64,000 nucleotides of DNA from Skermanella rosea (GCF_016806835.2 NZ_CP086111.1:1933001-1997000), one strand, 5' to 3'; counted from the stretch's first letter, positions 38,583-48,564 are shown. Notes: generated from the sequence alone by a model not told the origin. Numbers and translations: made by a program.

Positions 38583-39098
38583 TTGAGCAAGATCGGTCAA
38601 AAACAAGGCATCGTTCGAAATGCCGTGATCTGCGTCGCTTCGGCAGGAATCCTCGTCGCCGCCATCGGCCAGGCCGGTGCCCAATCCCAGCGGCCGGTGT
38701 CCGCCGACCCGGCCGCCGTGGTCAAGGAGCGCGAATCGGCCATGAAGAGCATGGGCGACGCGATGAAGAAGATCTCCGCCTACGTCAAGAACGAGGGCGG
38801 CACGGTCGAGGGGGTGCGCGAGGGCGCCGCCGCGATCCGGCAGGCTTCGCAGAAGATCGCCCCCAGCCTGTTCCCCGCCGACACCGGCATCGGCAGGATC
38901 GAGGGCAGCGAGGCCAAGCCCGAGATCTGGCAGCAGTGGCCGAAGTTCGAGCAGGCCGCCGCCCGGCTGGTGACCGCCGGCAACGACCTCTCTTCGGCCG
39001 CCGAGGGAGGTGACCGCGCGGCGATCGCCCGGCAGTTCGCCCAGGTCGGGCAGTCCTGCGGCGGTTGCCACGACGATTTCCGCCAGAAGAAAAACTGA
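38583..39098 (+). CDS. Cytochrome c'
   Basis: A 171-aa periplasmic four-helix haem protein. A signal peptide (NAVICVASAGILVAAIGQAGA-Q) precedes the mature chain, and the haem motif CGGCH lies close to the C-terminus (SCGGCHDDFRQKKN), the hallmark of cytochrome c'. The start is TTG 38583 with AAGGAGAG five to six bases upstream; the upstream open frame has no better start. Family members bind NO and protect against nitrosative stress. The dihaem cytochrome gene starts 2 nt after the stop. Confidence 0.93.
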   Translation: MSKIGQKQGIVRNAVICVASAGILVAAIGQAGAQSQRPVSADPAAVVKERESAMKSMGDAMKKISAYVKNEGGTVEGVREGAAAIRQASQKIAPSLFPADTGIGRIEGSEAKPEIWQQWPKFEQAAARLVTAGNDLSSAAEGGDRAAIARQFAQVGQSCGGCHDDFRQKKN

Positions 39099-39100
39099 AC

Positions 39101-39973
39101 GTGGCTTCCTGGCTTCTACGCCTGGGCGTGCCGCTGGCCCTCGTGGCCGGCGGCGGCGCCCCCTCGATGGCCCAGACGGCCGGGGACGATCCGGTCAAGC
39201 GCGGCGAGTACATCTTCAACGCCGCCGGCTGCCTGGGCTGCCACACCGAATCCAAGGAAGCCCCCCGACTGGCCGGCGGGCGGGCCCTGAAGACCCCTTT
39301 CGGCACCTTTTACGGGCCGAACATAACCCCCGACCCGGAGACCGGGATCGGCGGCTGGACCGACGAGGATTTCATCCGCGCGCTGCGCGAGGGCCGCTCG
39401 CCGGACGGCACGGCCTATTTCCCGGTCTTTCCCTATACCTCGTTCACCCATCTGACCGACCAGGACCTGCGCGACCTCAAGGCCTACCTGGACGCCCAGC
39501 CGGCCGTGTCGAAGCCGAACCGGCCCCACGACGTGTCGCCTCCCTTCGGCTGGCGTTTCCTGCTCCCGGCCTGGCAGGCCCTCTTCCTGGAGGACGGCGG
39601 CTTGCCGCCCGAGCCCGGCCGCGATGCGCAATGGGAGCGCGGGCGCTATCTCGTCCAAGCGGCGGGGCACTGCGGCGAATGCCACAGCCCGCGCAACTTC
39701 ATGGGCGCCGTCGACCACGACCGGATGCTCGCCGGATCGGCCGACGGTCCGGAAGGCAAGCCGGTGCCGAACATCACGTCCGATCCCGGGAAAGGCATCG
39801 GCAAATGGTCGCCCGGCGAAATCGCCTTCCTGCTGGAGATCGGCATGATGCCCGACGGCGACTTCGTCGGCGGCGGCATGAACGAGGTGGTGGAGAACAG
39901 CACGTCCAAGCTGACCGCCGAGGACCGGGAGGCGATCGCGGCCTATCTGCTGACGGTCCCGCCGGGCGGGTGA
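39101..39973 (+). CDS. Dihaem c-type cytochrome
   Basis: A 290-aa periplasmic protein with a signal peptide (LLRLGVPLALVAGGGAPSMA-Q) and two haem sites, CLGCH near residue 45 and CGECH near residue 195. Two cytochrome c domains show the family segments YGPNITPDPETGIGGWTDEDFIRALREG and VPNITSDPGKGIGKWSPGEI. This is the pattern of cytochrome subunits of membrane-bound alcohol/gluconate dehydrogenases and of partners of cytochrome c'. GTG 39101 is the preferred start. No dehydrogenase gene is adjacent. A short hairpin (GCCGGGC/GCCCGGC, 39978-40004) may end the transcript. Confidence 0.92.
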   Translation: MASWLLRLGVPLALVAGGGAPSMAQTAGDDPVKRGEYIFNAAGCLGCHTESKEAPRLAGGRALKTPFGTFYGPNITPDPETGIGGWTDEDFIRALREGRSPDGTAYFPVFPYTSFTHLTDQDLRDLKAYLDAQPAVSKPNRPHDVSPPFGWRFLLPAWQALFLEDGGLPPEPGRDAQWERGRYLVQAAGHCGECHSPRNFMGAVDHDRMLAGSADGPEGKPVPNITSDPGKGIGKWSPGEIAFLLEIGMMPDGDFVGGGMNEVVENSTSKLTAEDREAIAAYLLTVPPGG

Positions 39974-40223
39974 GCGGGGCCGGGCTTTCCTCGGGAACGC
40001 CCGGCGCGCGTTTAGGCGAAATACCCAACTTTTCGGGTTTCGTGAGAAAGCGGAGCACTTTACACTAATAACGAAGCAGTGGATGCGCCGAAGCGGCCTT
40101 TCCGGTCGCGGGACCGGAGGCTTCACCAGGAAGTGGGGCCGAACCGGGGCGCGGAGATCCGTGAGGAGGAGGATGGATGCGCGTGCCCGACCAGCGCCGA
40201 CAGGCCGCTCGACGGGGCACGCC

Positions 40224-40934
40224 ATGACGATCCTGTTCTGCGGCGATCCCCACGGCAGCTTCTCGCAGATCATCCGGGCCGTGGCCGCCAAGCGCCCGAA
40301 GGCGGTCGTCATCGTCGGCGACCATGACCTGGAGCAGCCCCTGGAAGAGGTGCTGGCGCCGGTCGTATCGGCGGGAGTTCCGATCTGGTGGATACCCGGC
40401 AACCACGACGGCGACCGGGTCCACTGGTACAGCAATCTCTTCGACAGCGGTCTGGCAGGCTTCAACCTGCATGGGCAGGTGGTCGAACTGGCCCCCGGCC
40501 TTCGCGTCGCCGGCCTGGGAGGCGTGTTCCGCGGGCGCATCTGGCACCCGTCGGAGGGCGACGGGACGCCGCGCTATCCGAGCCGGGACTCCTACCTGGA
40601 CTCCTTGCCGACAGGCCACCGCTGGCGGGGCGGGCTGCCCCTGGCGCAAAGGGTGTCGATCTGGTGGGAGGACTACCAGAAGCTCAAGGCCCAGCGCGCC
40701 GACGTGCTGGTGTGCCATGAAGCCCCCAGCAGCCACAGGCACGGGTTCGCCGTGCTGGACGAGCTCGCCCGCTCGATGGGCGCCCGGACGATCATCCACG
40801 GCCACCACCATATCGGCTACCAGGTCATGCTTCCGGCGGGACTGCGCGTCGTCGGGATCGCGCGCGCCGGGTTGTGGCGGCTCGCCGTGCCGGCCAGGGC
40901 CTCCAGGGTCCGCCAGGACGCGTCGCATTATTAG
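40224..40934 (+). CDS. Metallophosphoesterase
   Basis: A 236-aa calcineurin-like phosphoesterase. The metal ligands are in order: GDPHG (Asp8, His10), GDHD, GNHD, then VCHEAP and HGHHHIGYQ. It is a soluble enzyme acting on phosphomonoesters or diesters; the substrate cannot be inferred. ATG 40224 opens MTILFCGDPHGSF; the frame runs to 40083 upstream without conserved features. The 250-nt gap after the cytochrome genes shows only weak hairpins (around 39978 and ACCC/GGGT near 40022). The downstream kinase gene starts 104 nt later. Confidence 0.88.
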   Translation: MTILFCGDPHGSFSQIIRAVAAKRPKAVVIVGDHDLEQPLEEVLAPVVSAGVPIWWIPGNHDGDRVHWYSNLFDSGLAGFNLHGQVVELAPGLRVAGLGGVFRGRIWHPSEGDGTPRYPSRDSYLDSLPTGHRWRGGLPLAQRVSIWWEDYQKLKAQRADVLVCHEAPSSHRHGFAVLDELARSMGARTIIHGHHHIGYQVMLPAGLRVVGIARAGLWRLAVPARASRVRQDASHY

Positions 40935-41038
40935 AATACAAAGCTTCCGCGTGTTGATGTCGCAGCTTCGATCTGAAAACGATTCTTGATCGAATCTTCC
41001 TTATCGTGTTGCGAGCAACCGCCGCTTCGTGAACGATA

Positions 41039-43189
41039 ATGATAAACGCATCGCTGCTCCTTCTCGGCGCGGCCACTGTCTTCGGGGGGGGATGGTTGGC
41101 CGGACGCCGGCGCCGATCGGGCCGGCTCCTGTCGCCCGGCTTCTCTCCCGCCGACCTGACCGGCGGAACAGCCTCGCCTGCACCGTCCGCCCCGGGATCC
41201 GCCGTCCTGGCCGAGGGGGCGTCCGCCCCATACGGCGATGGCGGCGCGGACGATCCCACCCGGGCCGGCCAGCAGCTCATCCTCGACGCCATACCGTTCC
41301 CGGTCGCGGTACTGCGCCGCTGCGACGAAGTCGTCCTCTATGTCAATACGCCGCTGGCCCGGATCGCCAACCAGGACGCCGCGTCCATGATGGGCCGCCG
41401 CTCCACGGTGAAGTACGCCAGGCGGGCCGACTACGAGGACGTCCAGGCGGCCCTGGAGCAGGCCGGCCGGATCGACGAGCGCGAGGTGAGGCTGCGCAAT
41501 GCCGACGGCCGGATCTTCTGGGTCACCCTGTCGGCCGTGCTGATCCCCTACCACGGCGAGGACGCCTTCCTCGTGGGGTTCACCGACATCACGGCGCGGA
41601 AACAGGCGGAGGACGTCCAGCGCCAGCTGATCGACGCGGTGCCCGTGCCGCTGGTCCTCGCCAGGACCTCCGACGCGAAGATCCTCCAGATCAACCGTCG
41701 GGCCTCCGAACTGTTCGGGATCGCCTCCGACCTGGCGGTGGGGCGGTACGCCACGGATTTCTACGTGGTCGAGGAAGAGCGGCGGCGCCTGGGCGTCCTG
41801 CTGCGCCAGGACGCTCAGGTGGACGAGTTCGAGGTCCAGCTGGCCGACAGCATGAAGCGGCCGTTCTGGGCGCTGCTCTCGGCGCGGCTGTTCGACCACA
41901 AGGGCGAGCAGGCCAGCCTGACCGCGGTCAACGTGATCAACGAGCGCAAGCGCATCGAGCAGGAGCTGGCGATCGAGCGGGCCATGCTGAAGGCCACGCT
42001 GGAGAACATGGACCAGGCCATGCTGATCACCGACCGCGATCTTCGGGTGATCGGGTGGAACCGGCGCTGCATCGATCTTCTGGGACTGCCGGGCGAGTTC
42101 CTGGAGAGCGGCCCGACCAAGGACGAGATCGCCGGCTATCTCGCGGACCTGGGCGACTTCGACACCCTGCCCGAGTCGGAGGTCGACCTGTTCCGCGGCG
42201 ACCAGCGGGCGCTGCTCGAAAGCCGGCCGATCTACGAGCGGCGGCGTCCAAACGGGACCGTGGTGGAGGCGCGCAGCAACCGCCTGCCGGGCGGCGGTTT
42301 CGTGTGCAGCTACACCGACATCACCAAGCGCAAGGCCGCCGAGGACGAGCTGCGTGCCTCGAAGGAGGCGGCGGAACTGGCCTATTCCAGCCTTCAGCAG
42401 GCCAAGAACAGCCTGATCCAGGCGGAGAAGATGGCGGCGCTCGGCTCCCTGGTGGCCGGGGTGGCGCACGAGATCAACACGCCGATCGGCACGGCCCTGA
42501 CCGCGGCCTCCCACCTGGGCGAGCGGACGGCGGAGTTCCGAGCCCAGTTCCAGAGCGGCAAGCTGAAGAAGTCCGAGGCCGAGCGCTACCTGGAAACCGC
42601 GGTCGAGACCTCAGCGATCATGGTGGCCACCATCGGCCGCGCGGCCGAGCTGATCCAGAGCTTCAAGCAGGTGGCGGTGGACCAGTCCGCCGACATCCGG
42701 CGCCGCTTCAACCTGTCGGCCTACGTCGCCGAAATCCTGCTCAGCCTGAAGCCGCGCTTGAAGCAGGCCCAGCACTCGGTCGTGGTGGACTGCCCGCATG
42801 ACCTTGAAATCGACAGCTATCCGGGTGCATTATCGCAAGTGCTGACCAACTTCGTGATGAACTCTCTCCTCCATGGCTTCTCCGAAGGGCAAATCGGAAC
42901 GATCACCATCTCCGCCCAGTTGCGCGACAGCGCCACCGTGGTGATACGATATGCCGACTCCGGCCGGGGCATCCCGGAAAAGAACCTGGCGCGCATCTTC
43001 GAACCCTTCTTCACCACCAAGCGGGGAACGGGCGGGACCGGACTGGGACTGCATATCGTTTACAACATCGTGACCCAGAGCCTGGGCGGCACCATCGACG
43101 TGGTGAGCGAAGTGGGCCAGGGTGCCGCCTTCATCCTCGCCATTCCCAGGACCGCTCCGGGTCAAGTGGAGCTTTGGATCGACGAGTGA
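41039..43189 (+). CDS. PAS-domain sensor histidine kinase
   Basis: A 716-aa kinase with one N-terminal hydrophobic anchor (LLLLGAATVFGGGWLAG). Three PAS domains span about residues 75-440 (one typical end is DAFLVGFTDITARKQAED). The HisKA dimerisation domain has the phosphoaccepting His477 in VAHEINTPIG, and the HATPase domain has FVMNSLLHGF, ADSGRGI and GGTGLGLHIVYNIV. The lack of a large periplasmic domain suggests an intracellular signal sensed by the PAS domains. The stop overlaps the start of the HD-GYP regulator gene, so the pair is translationally coupled. Confidence 0.95.
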   Translation: MINASLLLLGAATVFGGGWLAGRRRRSGRLLSPGFSPADLTGGTASPAPSAPGSAVLAEGASAPYGDGGADDPTRAGQQLILDAIPFPVAVLRRCDEVVLYVNTPLARIANQDAASMMGRRSTVKYARRADYEDVQAALEQAGRIDEREVRLRNADGRIFWVTLSAVLIPYHGEDAFLVGFTDITARKQAEDVQRQLIDAVPVPLVLARTSDAKILQINRRASELFGIASDLAVGRYATDFYVVEEERRRLGVLLRQDAQVDEFEVQLADSMKRPFWALLSARLFDHKGEQASLTAVNVINERKRIEQELAIERAMLKATLENMDQAMLITDRDLRVIGWNRRCIDLLGLPGEFLESGPTKDEIAGYLADLGDFDTLPESEVDLFRGDQRALLESRPIYERRRPNGTVVEARSNRLPGGGFVCSYTDITKRKAAEDELRASKEAAELAYSSLQQAKNSLIQAEKMAALGSLVAGVAHEINTPIGTALTAASHLGERTAEFRAQFQSGKLKKSEAERYLETAVETSAIMVATIGRAAELIQSFKQVAVDQSADIRRRFNLSAYVAEILLSLKPRLKQAQHSVVVDCPHDLEIDSYPGALSQVLTNFVMNSLLHGFSEGQIGTITISAQLRDSATVVIRYADSGRGIPEKNLARIFEPFFTTKRGTGGTGLGLHIVYNIVTQSLGGTIDVVSEVGQGAAFILAIPRTAPGQVELWIDE

Positions 43190-44823
43190 TGACAGCCATC
43201 GACGGAGACATCGGCGAGGACGACGACCTGTTGTTCGCCGACGAGGCGGACGGCGAGGGCGACGAGACCCTCGCCCTGCAGGGCGACGACTCGACGGCGA
43301 ACCGCCGCAGGATCAAGCCCTGGAAGGTGATGATCGTCGACGACGACCGGGAGGTGCACGCGATCACCAAGGTCGTCCTCAGCGACTTCGTCTTCGACGA
43401 GCGGCCGCTCGAGTTCATCAGCGCCTTCAGCGCGTCGGAAGCCTGCCATCTGATCCTGGAGCATCCCGACACCGCGGTCGTGTTGCTCGACGTGGTGATG
43501 GAGACCGACGACGCCGGCCTGCGCTGCGTCGAGTTCATCCGGCGCACGGCGGGGAACGAGCAGGTCAGGGTCATCCTGCGCACCGGCCAGCCGGGACAGG
43601 CGCCCGAGCGGCAGGTGATCGTCAACTACGACATCAACGACTACAAGTCCAAGAGCGAGCTGACGTCGCAGAAGCTGTTCACGGCGGTGGTCGCCGCCCT
43701 GCGGTCATACCAGCACATCATCAGCATCGACATGAGCCGGCGCGGGCTGGAGAAGATCATCGACGGATCGGCCTCCCTGTTCGAGCACCGCTCCATGAGC
43801 CAGTTCGTCGAGGGGGTCCTGCTCCAGCTCCGCTCGCTGATCCACGGGGCGACCGGATCGCTGCTCTGCACCGTGTGCCAGGACGGCGATACCGCGCCGG
43901 TCGGCGCGCTCCAGGTGCTCGCCAGCTCCGAAATGCTCGGCGTGGAGTCCGGGCAGCCGCTCGAGCGGATCCTGTCGGCCGATGCCGTCTCCGACATCCG
44001 GCGCTCCCTGGGCGAGGGGCGGAACATCTACTGCGCCGACCACAGCGTGATCGTGTTCCGCTCGCGCAACCATTCCACCAGCGTCGTCTACCTGGAGGGG
44101 CACCCGCCCCTGGGCGACCTGGACCGCAACCTGCTGGAGATATTCTGCGGCAAGGTCGCCATCGCCTTCGACAACGTCTATCTCTACGAACAGGTGCTCA
44201 ACGCCCAGAAGGCGACGGTCTATGCGCTGGGCAAGCTGGCCGAGTTCAAGGACGAGATCACCGGCCACCATGTCCGGCGGATCGAGCGGCTCACCGGCCT
44301 GATCGCGGCGGAGCTGAAGGCGCGCGGCGCCTTCCCGGACGAGATCGACGACCGTTTCGTCGATCAGATCGGCCTCGCCAGCATCCTGCACGACGTCGGC
44401 AAGGTCGGCCTGCCCGACAGCATCCTGAACAAGCCGGCGCGCCTGACCGAGGAGGAGATGGCCGTGATCCGCCAGCACCCCACCATCGGCGGAAACGTCC
44501 TGCGCGAGGTCGCCAAGATGGTCCCGGGCCGCAGCTACCTGAGCCTCGGCGCCGAGGTGGCGGAAACCCACCACGAGAAATACGACGGTACCGGCTATCC
44601 CGCCGGCCTGAAGGGCGAGGCGATCCCGGTCGGCGGCCGGATCACCGCCGTCGCCGACGTCTACGACGCCCTGATGCACAAGCGCCCCTACAAGGAGGCC
44701 TGGACCCTCCAGGACACGATCGACCACCTCAAGTCCCAGAGCGGCACCCACTTCGACCCCCTGGTGGTCGACGCCTTCCTGACGATCCTGGACCGCGGCC
44801 TGGACGAGGAAGGGATCGGCTGA
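43189..44823 (+). CDS. Response regulator with DUF3369 and HD-GYP domains
   Basis: A 544-aa regulator. The receiver (about residues 45-175) has KVMIVDDDRE and the phosphorylatable Asp in VLLDVVMETDD. A DUF3369 sensor-like region follows to about 340. The C-terminal HD-GYP phosphodiesterase has HDVGKVG (His401-Asp402) and the full HHEKYDGTGYP (Gly469-Tyr470-Pro471), so it should hydrolyse c-di-GMP. ATG 43189 overlaps the kinase stop by one base; GTG 43186 and TTG 43174 are alternatives. Kinase and regulator form a cognate pair that would lower c-di-GMP on stimulus. Confidence 0.95.
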   Translation: MTAIDGDIGEDDDLLFADEADGEGDETLALQGDDSTANRRRIKPWKVMIVDDDREVHAITKVVLSDFVFDERPLEFISAFSASEACHLILEHPDTAVVLLDVVMETDDAGLRCVEFIRRTAGNEQVRVILRTGQPGQAPERQVIVNYDINDYKSKSELTSQKLFTAVVAALRSYQHIISIDMSRRGLEKIIDGSASLFEHRSMSQFVEGVLLQLRSLIHGATGSLLCTVCQDGDTAPVGALQVLASSEMLGVESGQPLERILSADAVSDIRRSLGEGRNIYCADHSVIVFRSRNHSTSVVYLEGHPPLGDLDRNLLEIFCGKVAIAFDNVYLYEQVLNAQKATVYALGKLAEFKDEITGHHVRRIERLTGLIAAELKARGAFPDEIDDRFVDQIGLASILHDVGKVGLPDSILNKPARLTEEEMAVIRQHPTIGGNVLREVAKMVPGRSYLSLGAEVAETHHEKYDGTGYPAGLKGEAIPVGGRITAVADVYDALMHKRPYKEAWTLQDTIDHLKSQSGTHFDPLVVDAFLTILDRGLDEEGIG

Positions 44824-44875
44824 GGGGCGCTTATCGGCGCTGATCTCCGACCGGTATCGCTTTGTGGCCGCCGGA

Positions 44876-47779
44876 TCAATCCGCCGCCCGCTCCTCCGGG
44901 GCGCCGTCCGGCGCCACGAGCCTTTCGGCCGGCAGGCGGACCGTGACGGAGGTTCCCTGTCCCTCGGAACTGGCGATCGTCAGGGTGCCGCCGTGGCGCT
45001 CTATCAAAGTCTTGGAAATAAACAGGCCCATGCCGCTGCCCTGGTAGCGCCGGGACATCACGTTCTCCACCCGGCTGAACGGCTTGCCGAGGTCCGGCAG
45101 CCGGCTTTCCGGGATGCCGATGCCGCTGTCGGAGATGGTGATCTCCAGGTCGCCGGCGGAGTCGTGCCGCACGGCAAGGCCGATGGTTCCCTGTTCGGGG
45201 GTGAACTTGGCTGCGTTGCCGAGCAAGTTGATCAGCACCTGCTTGAGCGCGCGGCGGTCCGCCCGGAGCATCGGCATCGGGTCCGGCAGCGTTCTCGTCA
45301 CGGTCTGGCGCGTCTCGCCGGGGGAAAGGCGGGTCAGGCGGAAGGCCTCGTCCACGATCTCGGACAGGGAGACGGCCTCGTCCTGGAACTCCATCTGGCG
45401 CGCCTCGATCCGCGCCATGTTCAGCAGGTCGCTGATCAGGTCCAGCAGGTGCTGGCCGCTGCGGTGGATGTCGCTGGCATAGTCCCGGTAGCGCTCGCTC
45501 AGGGGACCCAGGATCTGCTCCTTCAGGACCTCGCTGAATCCCATGATGGCATTGAGCGGCGTGCGCAGCTCGTGGCTCATGCTGGCCAGGAATTCCGACT
45601 TGGCGCGGCTGGCCGCCTCGGCCGCGTCCTTGGCGGCCCGCAGCATCTCCTCCGTCTTCTTCTGCTCGGTGATGTCCCGGCAGACCCCGAAGACGTGGGC
45701 GACCTCGCCGGACTCGCCCAGGCTGCACTGCCACTGCGCCCAGACATGCCGCTCCTCCCCGTCGGCGCGGTGGACGCGGAACTCCATGGCCGAGCGGCCT
45801 TTTTCGGCGGCCGAGCGGGTCAGCCCGTCGATCACCGCGTCGCGGTCGTCCGGATGGACGAAGGAGAACACGTTGCCGAAGTCCGGGACGAAGCTCCGGC
45901 GATCGACGCCGAAGATCCTGTAGGTCTCGTCCGACCATTCGACCCGCCGGCCGTCCACATGCCACAGCCAGTCGCCGGTCCGGGCGATCCGCTGCGCCTC
46001 CGACAGCTCGCGTTCCCGGGTGCGCAGCGCGTCGGCCGAGTTGCGCTCGGCGGTGATGTCGGTCCCGGTCCCGCGGTATCCCCGGAACACCCCTCGACCG
46101 TCCAGGAACGGCCGTGCCTTGATCCGGAAATGCCGCAGGTCGCCTTCCGGCGTCCGGTGGGAGAACTCGAACGAGTCGATCGGGCGGCGGGCTTCCAAGT
46201 CCTCGTAGTAGCGCCGCCATTTCGGCGTCGCCGTGTTCTCCGAGACCATTTCCCGCAGCTGCCGGCCCATCATGTCCGCCGGGGCGATCCCCAGCGTATC
46301 GACCGCCCGGCCGGAAACGAAGGTGACCCGGAAATCCGTGTCGGTCTCCCACAGCCAGTCCGACGCCACCTCGGTGAAGTCCCGGAAGCGCTGCTCGCTC
46401 CGCCGCAGCGCCTCGACGGACTCGATCTTCTCGGTCACGTCCAGGATGCTGCCGGCGATGCGGACCGCGCGGCCGGAATCGTCCCGGACCGCCTCGGCGC
46501 GGGACTGCAACCAGCGGACCGCGCCGTCGGGCCGGTTGATGCGGAACGTGACGTCGTAGGGCGTGCCCCGGGCGAGGTGGGACTCATAGGCGGCCGCCAC
46601 CTCCGCGACGTCCTCCGGATGGATCAGCCGTTCCAGCGTTTCGCCCAGGATCCCGATCCCCGTGTCGCTGCCCGGATCGGCGCTCGGCCCCAGCCCCAGC
46701 ATCTGCTTGTGGAGGGGACTCCAGTGGATCGCCCCGGCGACGAGGTCGATGTCCCAGATCCCGACATGGCCGCCCCGCGCCGCGACGGCGTAGCGCTCCT
46801 CGCTGACGCGCAGGGCCTCGTCGGTGCGGCTCCGGATGATCGCGACGGCGGCAAGCTTGGCGAGCCGGCCCGCCGTTTCCATCTCGGTTTCGTCAGGCGC
46901 CCGGGCGACCCCGTAGTAGGTGCCGAAGGTGCCCAGCACGACGCCGTCCGCGATGATCGGGAAAGACCAGCAGGCGCGCAGCCCGTGGGGCAGGGCGCTG
47001 TCGCGATAGCCGTCCCATAGCGGGTCCGTCGCGATGTCCGCGACGATCACCGGGGTGCCGGTAAAAGCCGCCCTGCCGCAGGACCCCGTTCCGATGCCTA
47101 TCGCGACGCCGTCGATGGCGGCGTTGTAGTCGTCCGGCAGGCCCGGGGCGGCGGCGATCCTGAGATGGACGCCGTCCGGATCGAGCAGCAGGACGGAGCA
47201 GCGGCTCTGCGGGGTCAGCTCCTCCGACAGCAGGCAGATCCGGCACAGGATGGTGTCGAGCGGGGCGCCTCCCACGATCGTCTCGAGGATCGCCTGTTCG
47301 CCCCGGGTCGCGGCTTCGGCGCGCATGCGCGCCGTGATCTCCACCATCGAGCCGCAGCTGCCGGTCAGGCGGCCTTCCCCGTCACGCTCCAGCGTGACGC
47401 TCACCTCGACCCAGCAGGGCGCGCCGGAGGCGGTCCGGTAGCGCACCTGGCGCCGGTAGCGGGTCTCCCGTCCCATGAGCAGCGCGGAGAAGCGGGTCAG
47501 GGAGCTCTGCCGTTCCTCCGGATCGACGAACTCATGGTACGGGCGCCCGATGCAGTCCTCGACGGGAAAGCCGGTCATCCGCGTCCATGCCGGGTTCAGG
47601 TAGGTCCATCTGCCCTGGGCGTCGGTCGCGAACACCACCTCGGGCATCGTGTCCAGGACCTTCGCGGATACCGGGAAGGATGGAGCCCGGGCCGGCTCCG
47701 GCCGTGGCGCGGAAGAAGGGGAGAATGTCGCGGAAGGCAATGTCGGACCGGCCAGTGCAGAAATCGGGGTTCTGGGCAA
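44876..47779 (-). CDS. Multi-PAS/GAF sensor histidine kinase
   Basis: A 967-aa soluble kinase: PAS at about residues 35-150, GAF at about 165-310, three more PAS domains to about 710 (PAC-like ends such as RVFGVCRDITEQKKTEE), HisKA with His736 in SMSHELRTPLNAI and a HATPase with DSGIGIPE and GSGMGLFISKTLI. No receiver domain is attached. The frame starts at TTG 47779 without a visible ribosome site; the first 40 residues are low in complexity, so the true start may be a little downstream. It faces the HD-GYP regulator gene across 52 nt; no dedicated regulator gene is next to it. Confidence 0.93.
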   Translation of the reverse strand: MPRTPISALAGPTLPSATFSPSSAPRPEPARAPSFPVSAKVLDTMPEVVFATDAQGRWTYLNPAWTRMTGFPVEDCIGRPYHEFVDPEERQSSLTRFSALLMGRETRYRRQVRYRTASGAPCWVEVSVTLERDGEGRLTGSCGSMVEITARMRAEAATRGEQAILETIVGGAPLDTILCRICLLSEELTPQSRCSVLLLDPDGVHLRIAAAPGLPDDYNAAIDGVAIGIGTGSCGRAAFTGTPVIVADIATDPLWDGYRDSALPHGLRACWSFPIIADGVVLGTFGTYYGVARAPDETEMETAGRLAKLAAVAIIRSRTDEALRVSEERYAVAARGGHVGIWDIDLVAGAIHWSPLHKQMLGLGPSADPGSDTGIGILGETLERLIHPEDVAEVAAAYESHLARGTPYDVTFRINRPDGAVRWLQSRAEAVRDDSGRAVRIAGSILDVTEKIESVEALRRSEQRFRDFTEVASDWLWETDTDFRVTFVSGRAVDTLGIAPADMMGRQLREMVSENTATPKWRRYYEDLEARRPIDSFEFSHRTPEGDLRHFRIKARPFLDGRGVFRGYRGTGTDITAERNSADALRTRERELSEAQRIARTGDWLWHVDGRRVEWSDETYRIFGVDRRSFVPDFGNVFSFVHPDDRDAVIDGLTRSAAEKGRSAMEFRVHRADGEERHVWAQWQCSLGESGEVAHVFGVCRDITEQKKTEEMLRAAKDAAEAASRAKSEFLASMSHELRTPLNAIMGFSEVLKEQILGPLSERYRDYASDIHRSGQHLLDLISDLLNMARIEARQMEFQDEAVSLSEIVDEAFRLTRLSPGETRQTVTRTLPDPMPMLRADRRALKQVLINLLGNAAKFTPEQGTIGLAVRHDSAGDLEITISDSGIGIPESRLPDLGKPFSRVENVMSRRYQGSGMGLFISKTLIERHGGTLTIASSEGQGTSVTVRLPAERLVAPDGAPEERAAD

Positions 47780-47908
47780 TTATGGAATAACAGTGGTTAA
47801 GGGACTCCTTTTCAACCCGGCGGGACTTCTATAAGGGTGATGTACATTCGAGACGAAGTGGCCTGATCGGGGCATCGGACGGGACGCAGGGGCGGGACGG
47901 CTTCCCGG

Positions 47909-48346
47909 TCAGGCGCCCCGGGTGCCGCCCTCGCGCGCGACGCCGTCCCGCAGCGGGCTGTCCGGCACGATGCTCTCGGGCATCATCTTCAGGATCGTGC
48001 CCCCCGGCGCCGGGCGCAGGGCGGTGACGTCGGCCGGCGCCGCCGCAGGGGTGGTCAGCAGGAGCGGCATCGCCGGGCAGGTATCGGGAGCGTCGATCGC
48101 CGCGCCGATCATGGCAGTCATCCGGCCCAGCGCCTCCTGGGTCACCGAGAAGCCGTAGAGCACGGCGCCCGCCACCAGGGCGAAGCCGGAGATCAGGACG
48201 ATCAGCATGCGGTGGTCGAGCAGGGATGAGAGGAGCCCGTAATTGATCAGCCGGTCGAGACCGCTCCCGGTGCTGAACTCGAGGACGGCGCCGGTGGTGA
48301 GGCCGAGGAAGCCGGCGGTGGACAGCAGGAGCCCGGTGATCTTCAT
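47909..48346 (-). CDS. Small membrane protein of unknown function
   Basis: A 145-aa protein with two TM segments (about residues 5-24, LLLSTAGFLGLTTGAVLEF, and 48-68, LIVLISGFALVAGAVLYGF) and a Pro/Ala/Thr-rich soluble tail. I do not recognise the family. ATG 48346 is the natural start. It diverges from the GlxA-type regulator gene. The spacer at 48347-48564 contains a 2.5-copy GGGGAGAAGTC tandem near 48470. Confidence 0.65.
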   Translation of the reverse strand: MKITGLLLSTAGFLGLTTGAVLEFSTGSGLDRLINYGLLSSLLDHRMLIVLISGFALVAGAVLYGFSVTQEALGRMTAMIGAAIDAPDTCPAMPLLLTTPAAAPADVTALRPAPGGTILKMMPESIVPDSPLRDGVAREGGTRGA

Positions 48347-48564
48347 TTCAATCCCATTGATGATTTGACGAGTGCAGCTGCGGGCATTGTAGTAAAATCC
48401 GCCGAACCGCTATCTCGCCCGGTAGGGGTGCCGGCGCGGTACTCTGCCCTACGCCGTTGGATGGACGCCCGGGGAGAAGTCGGGGAGAAGTCGGGGTGGC
48501 AATCCGGGTCTGGCCGGAAACGTGGGTTCTTTGTCATTGCTGCCAGCGCCGCGGCGGCTCGATA

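Noticed and set aside
48470-48500. Tandem GGGGAGAAGTC as a possible microsatellite switch
   Set aside because: Only about 2.5 copies and outside any gene; not enough to support phase variation.
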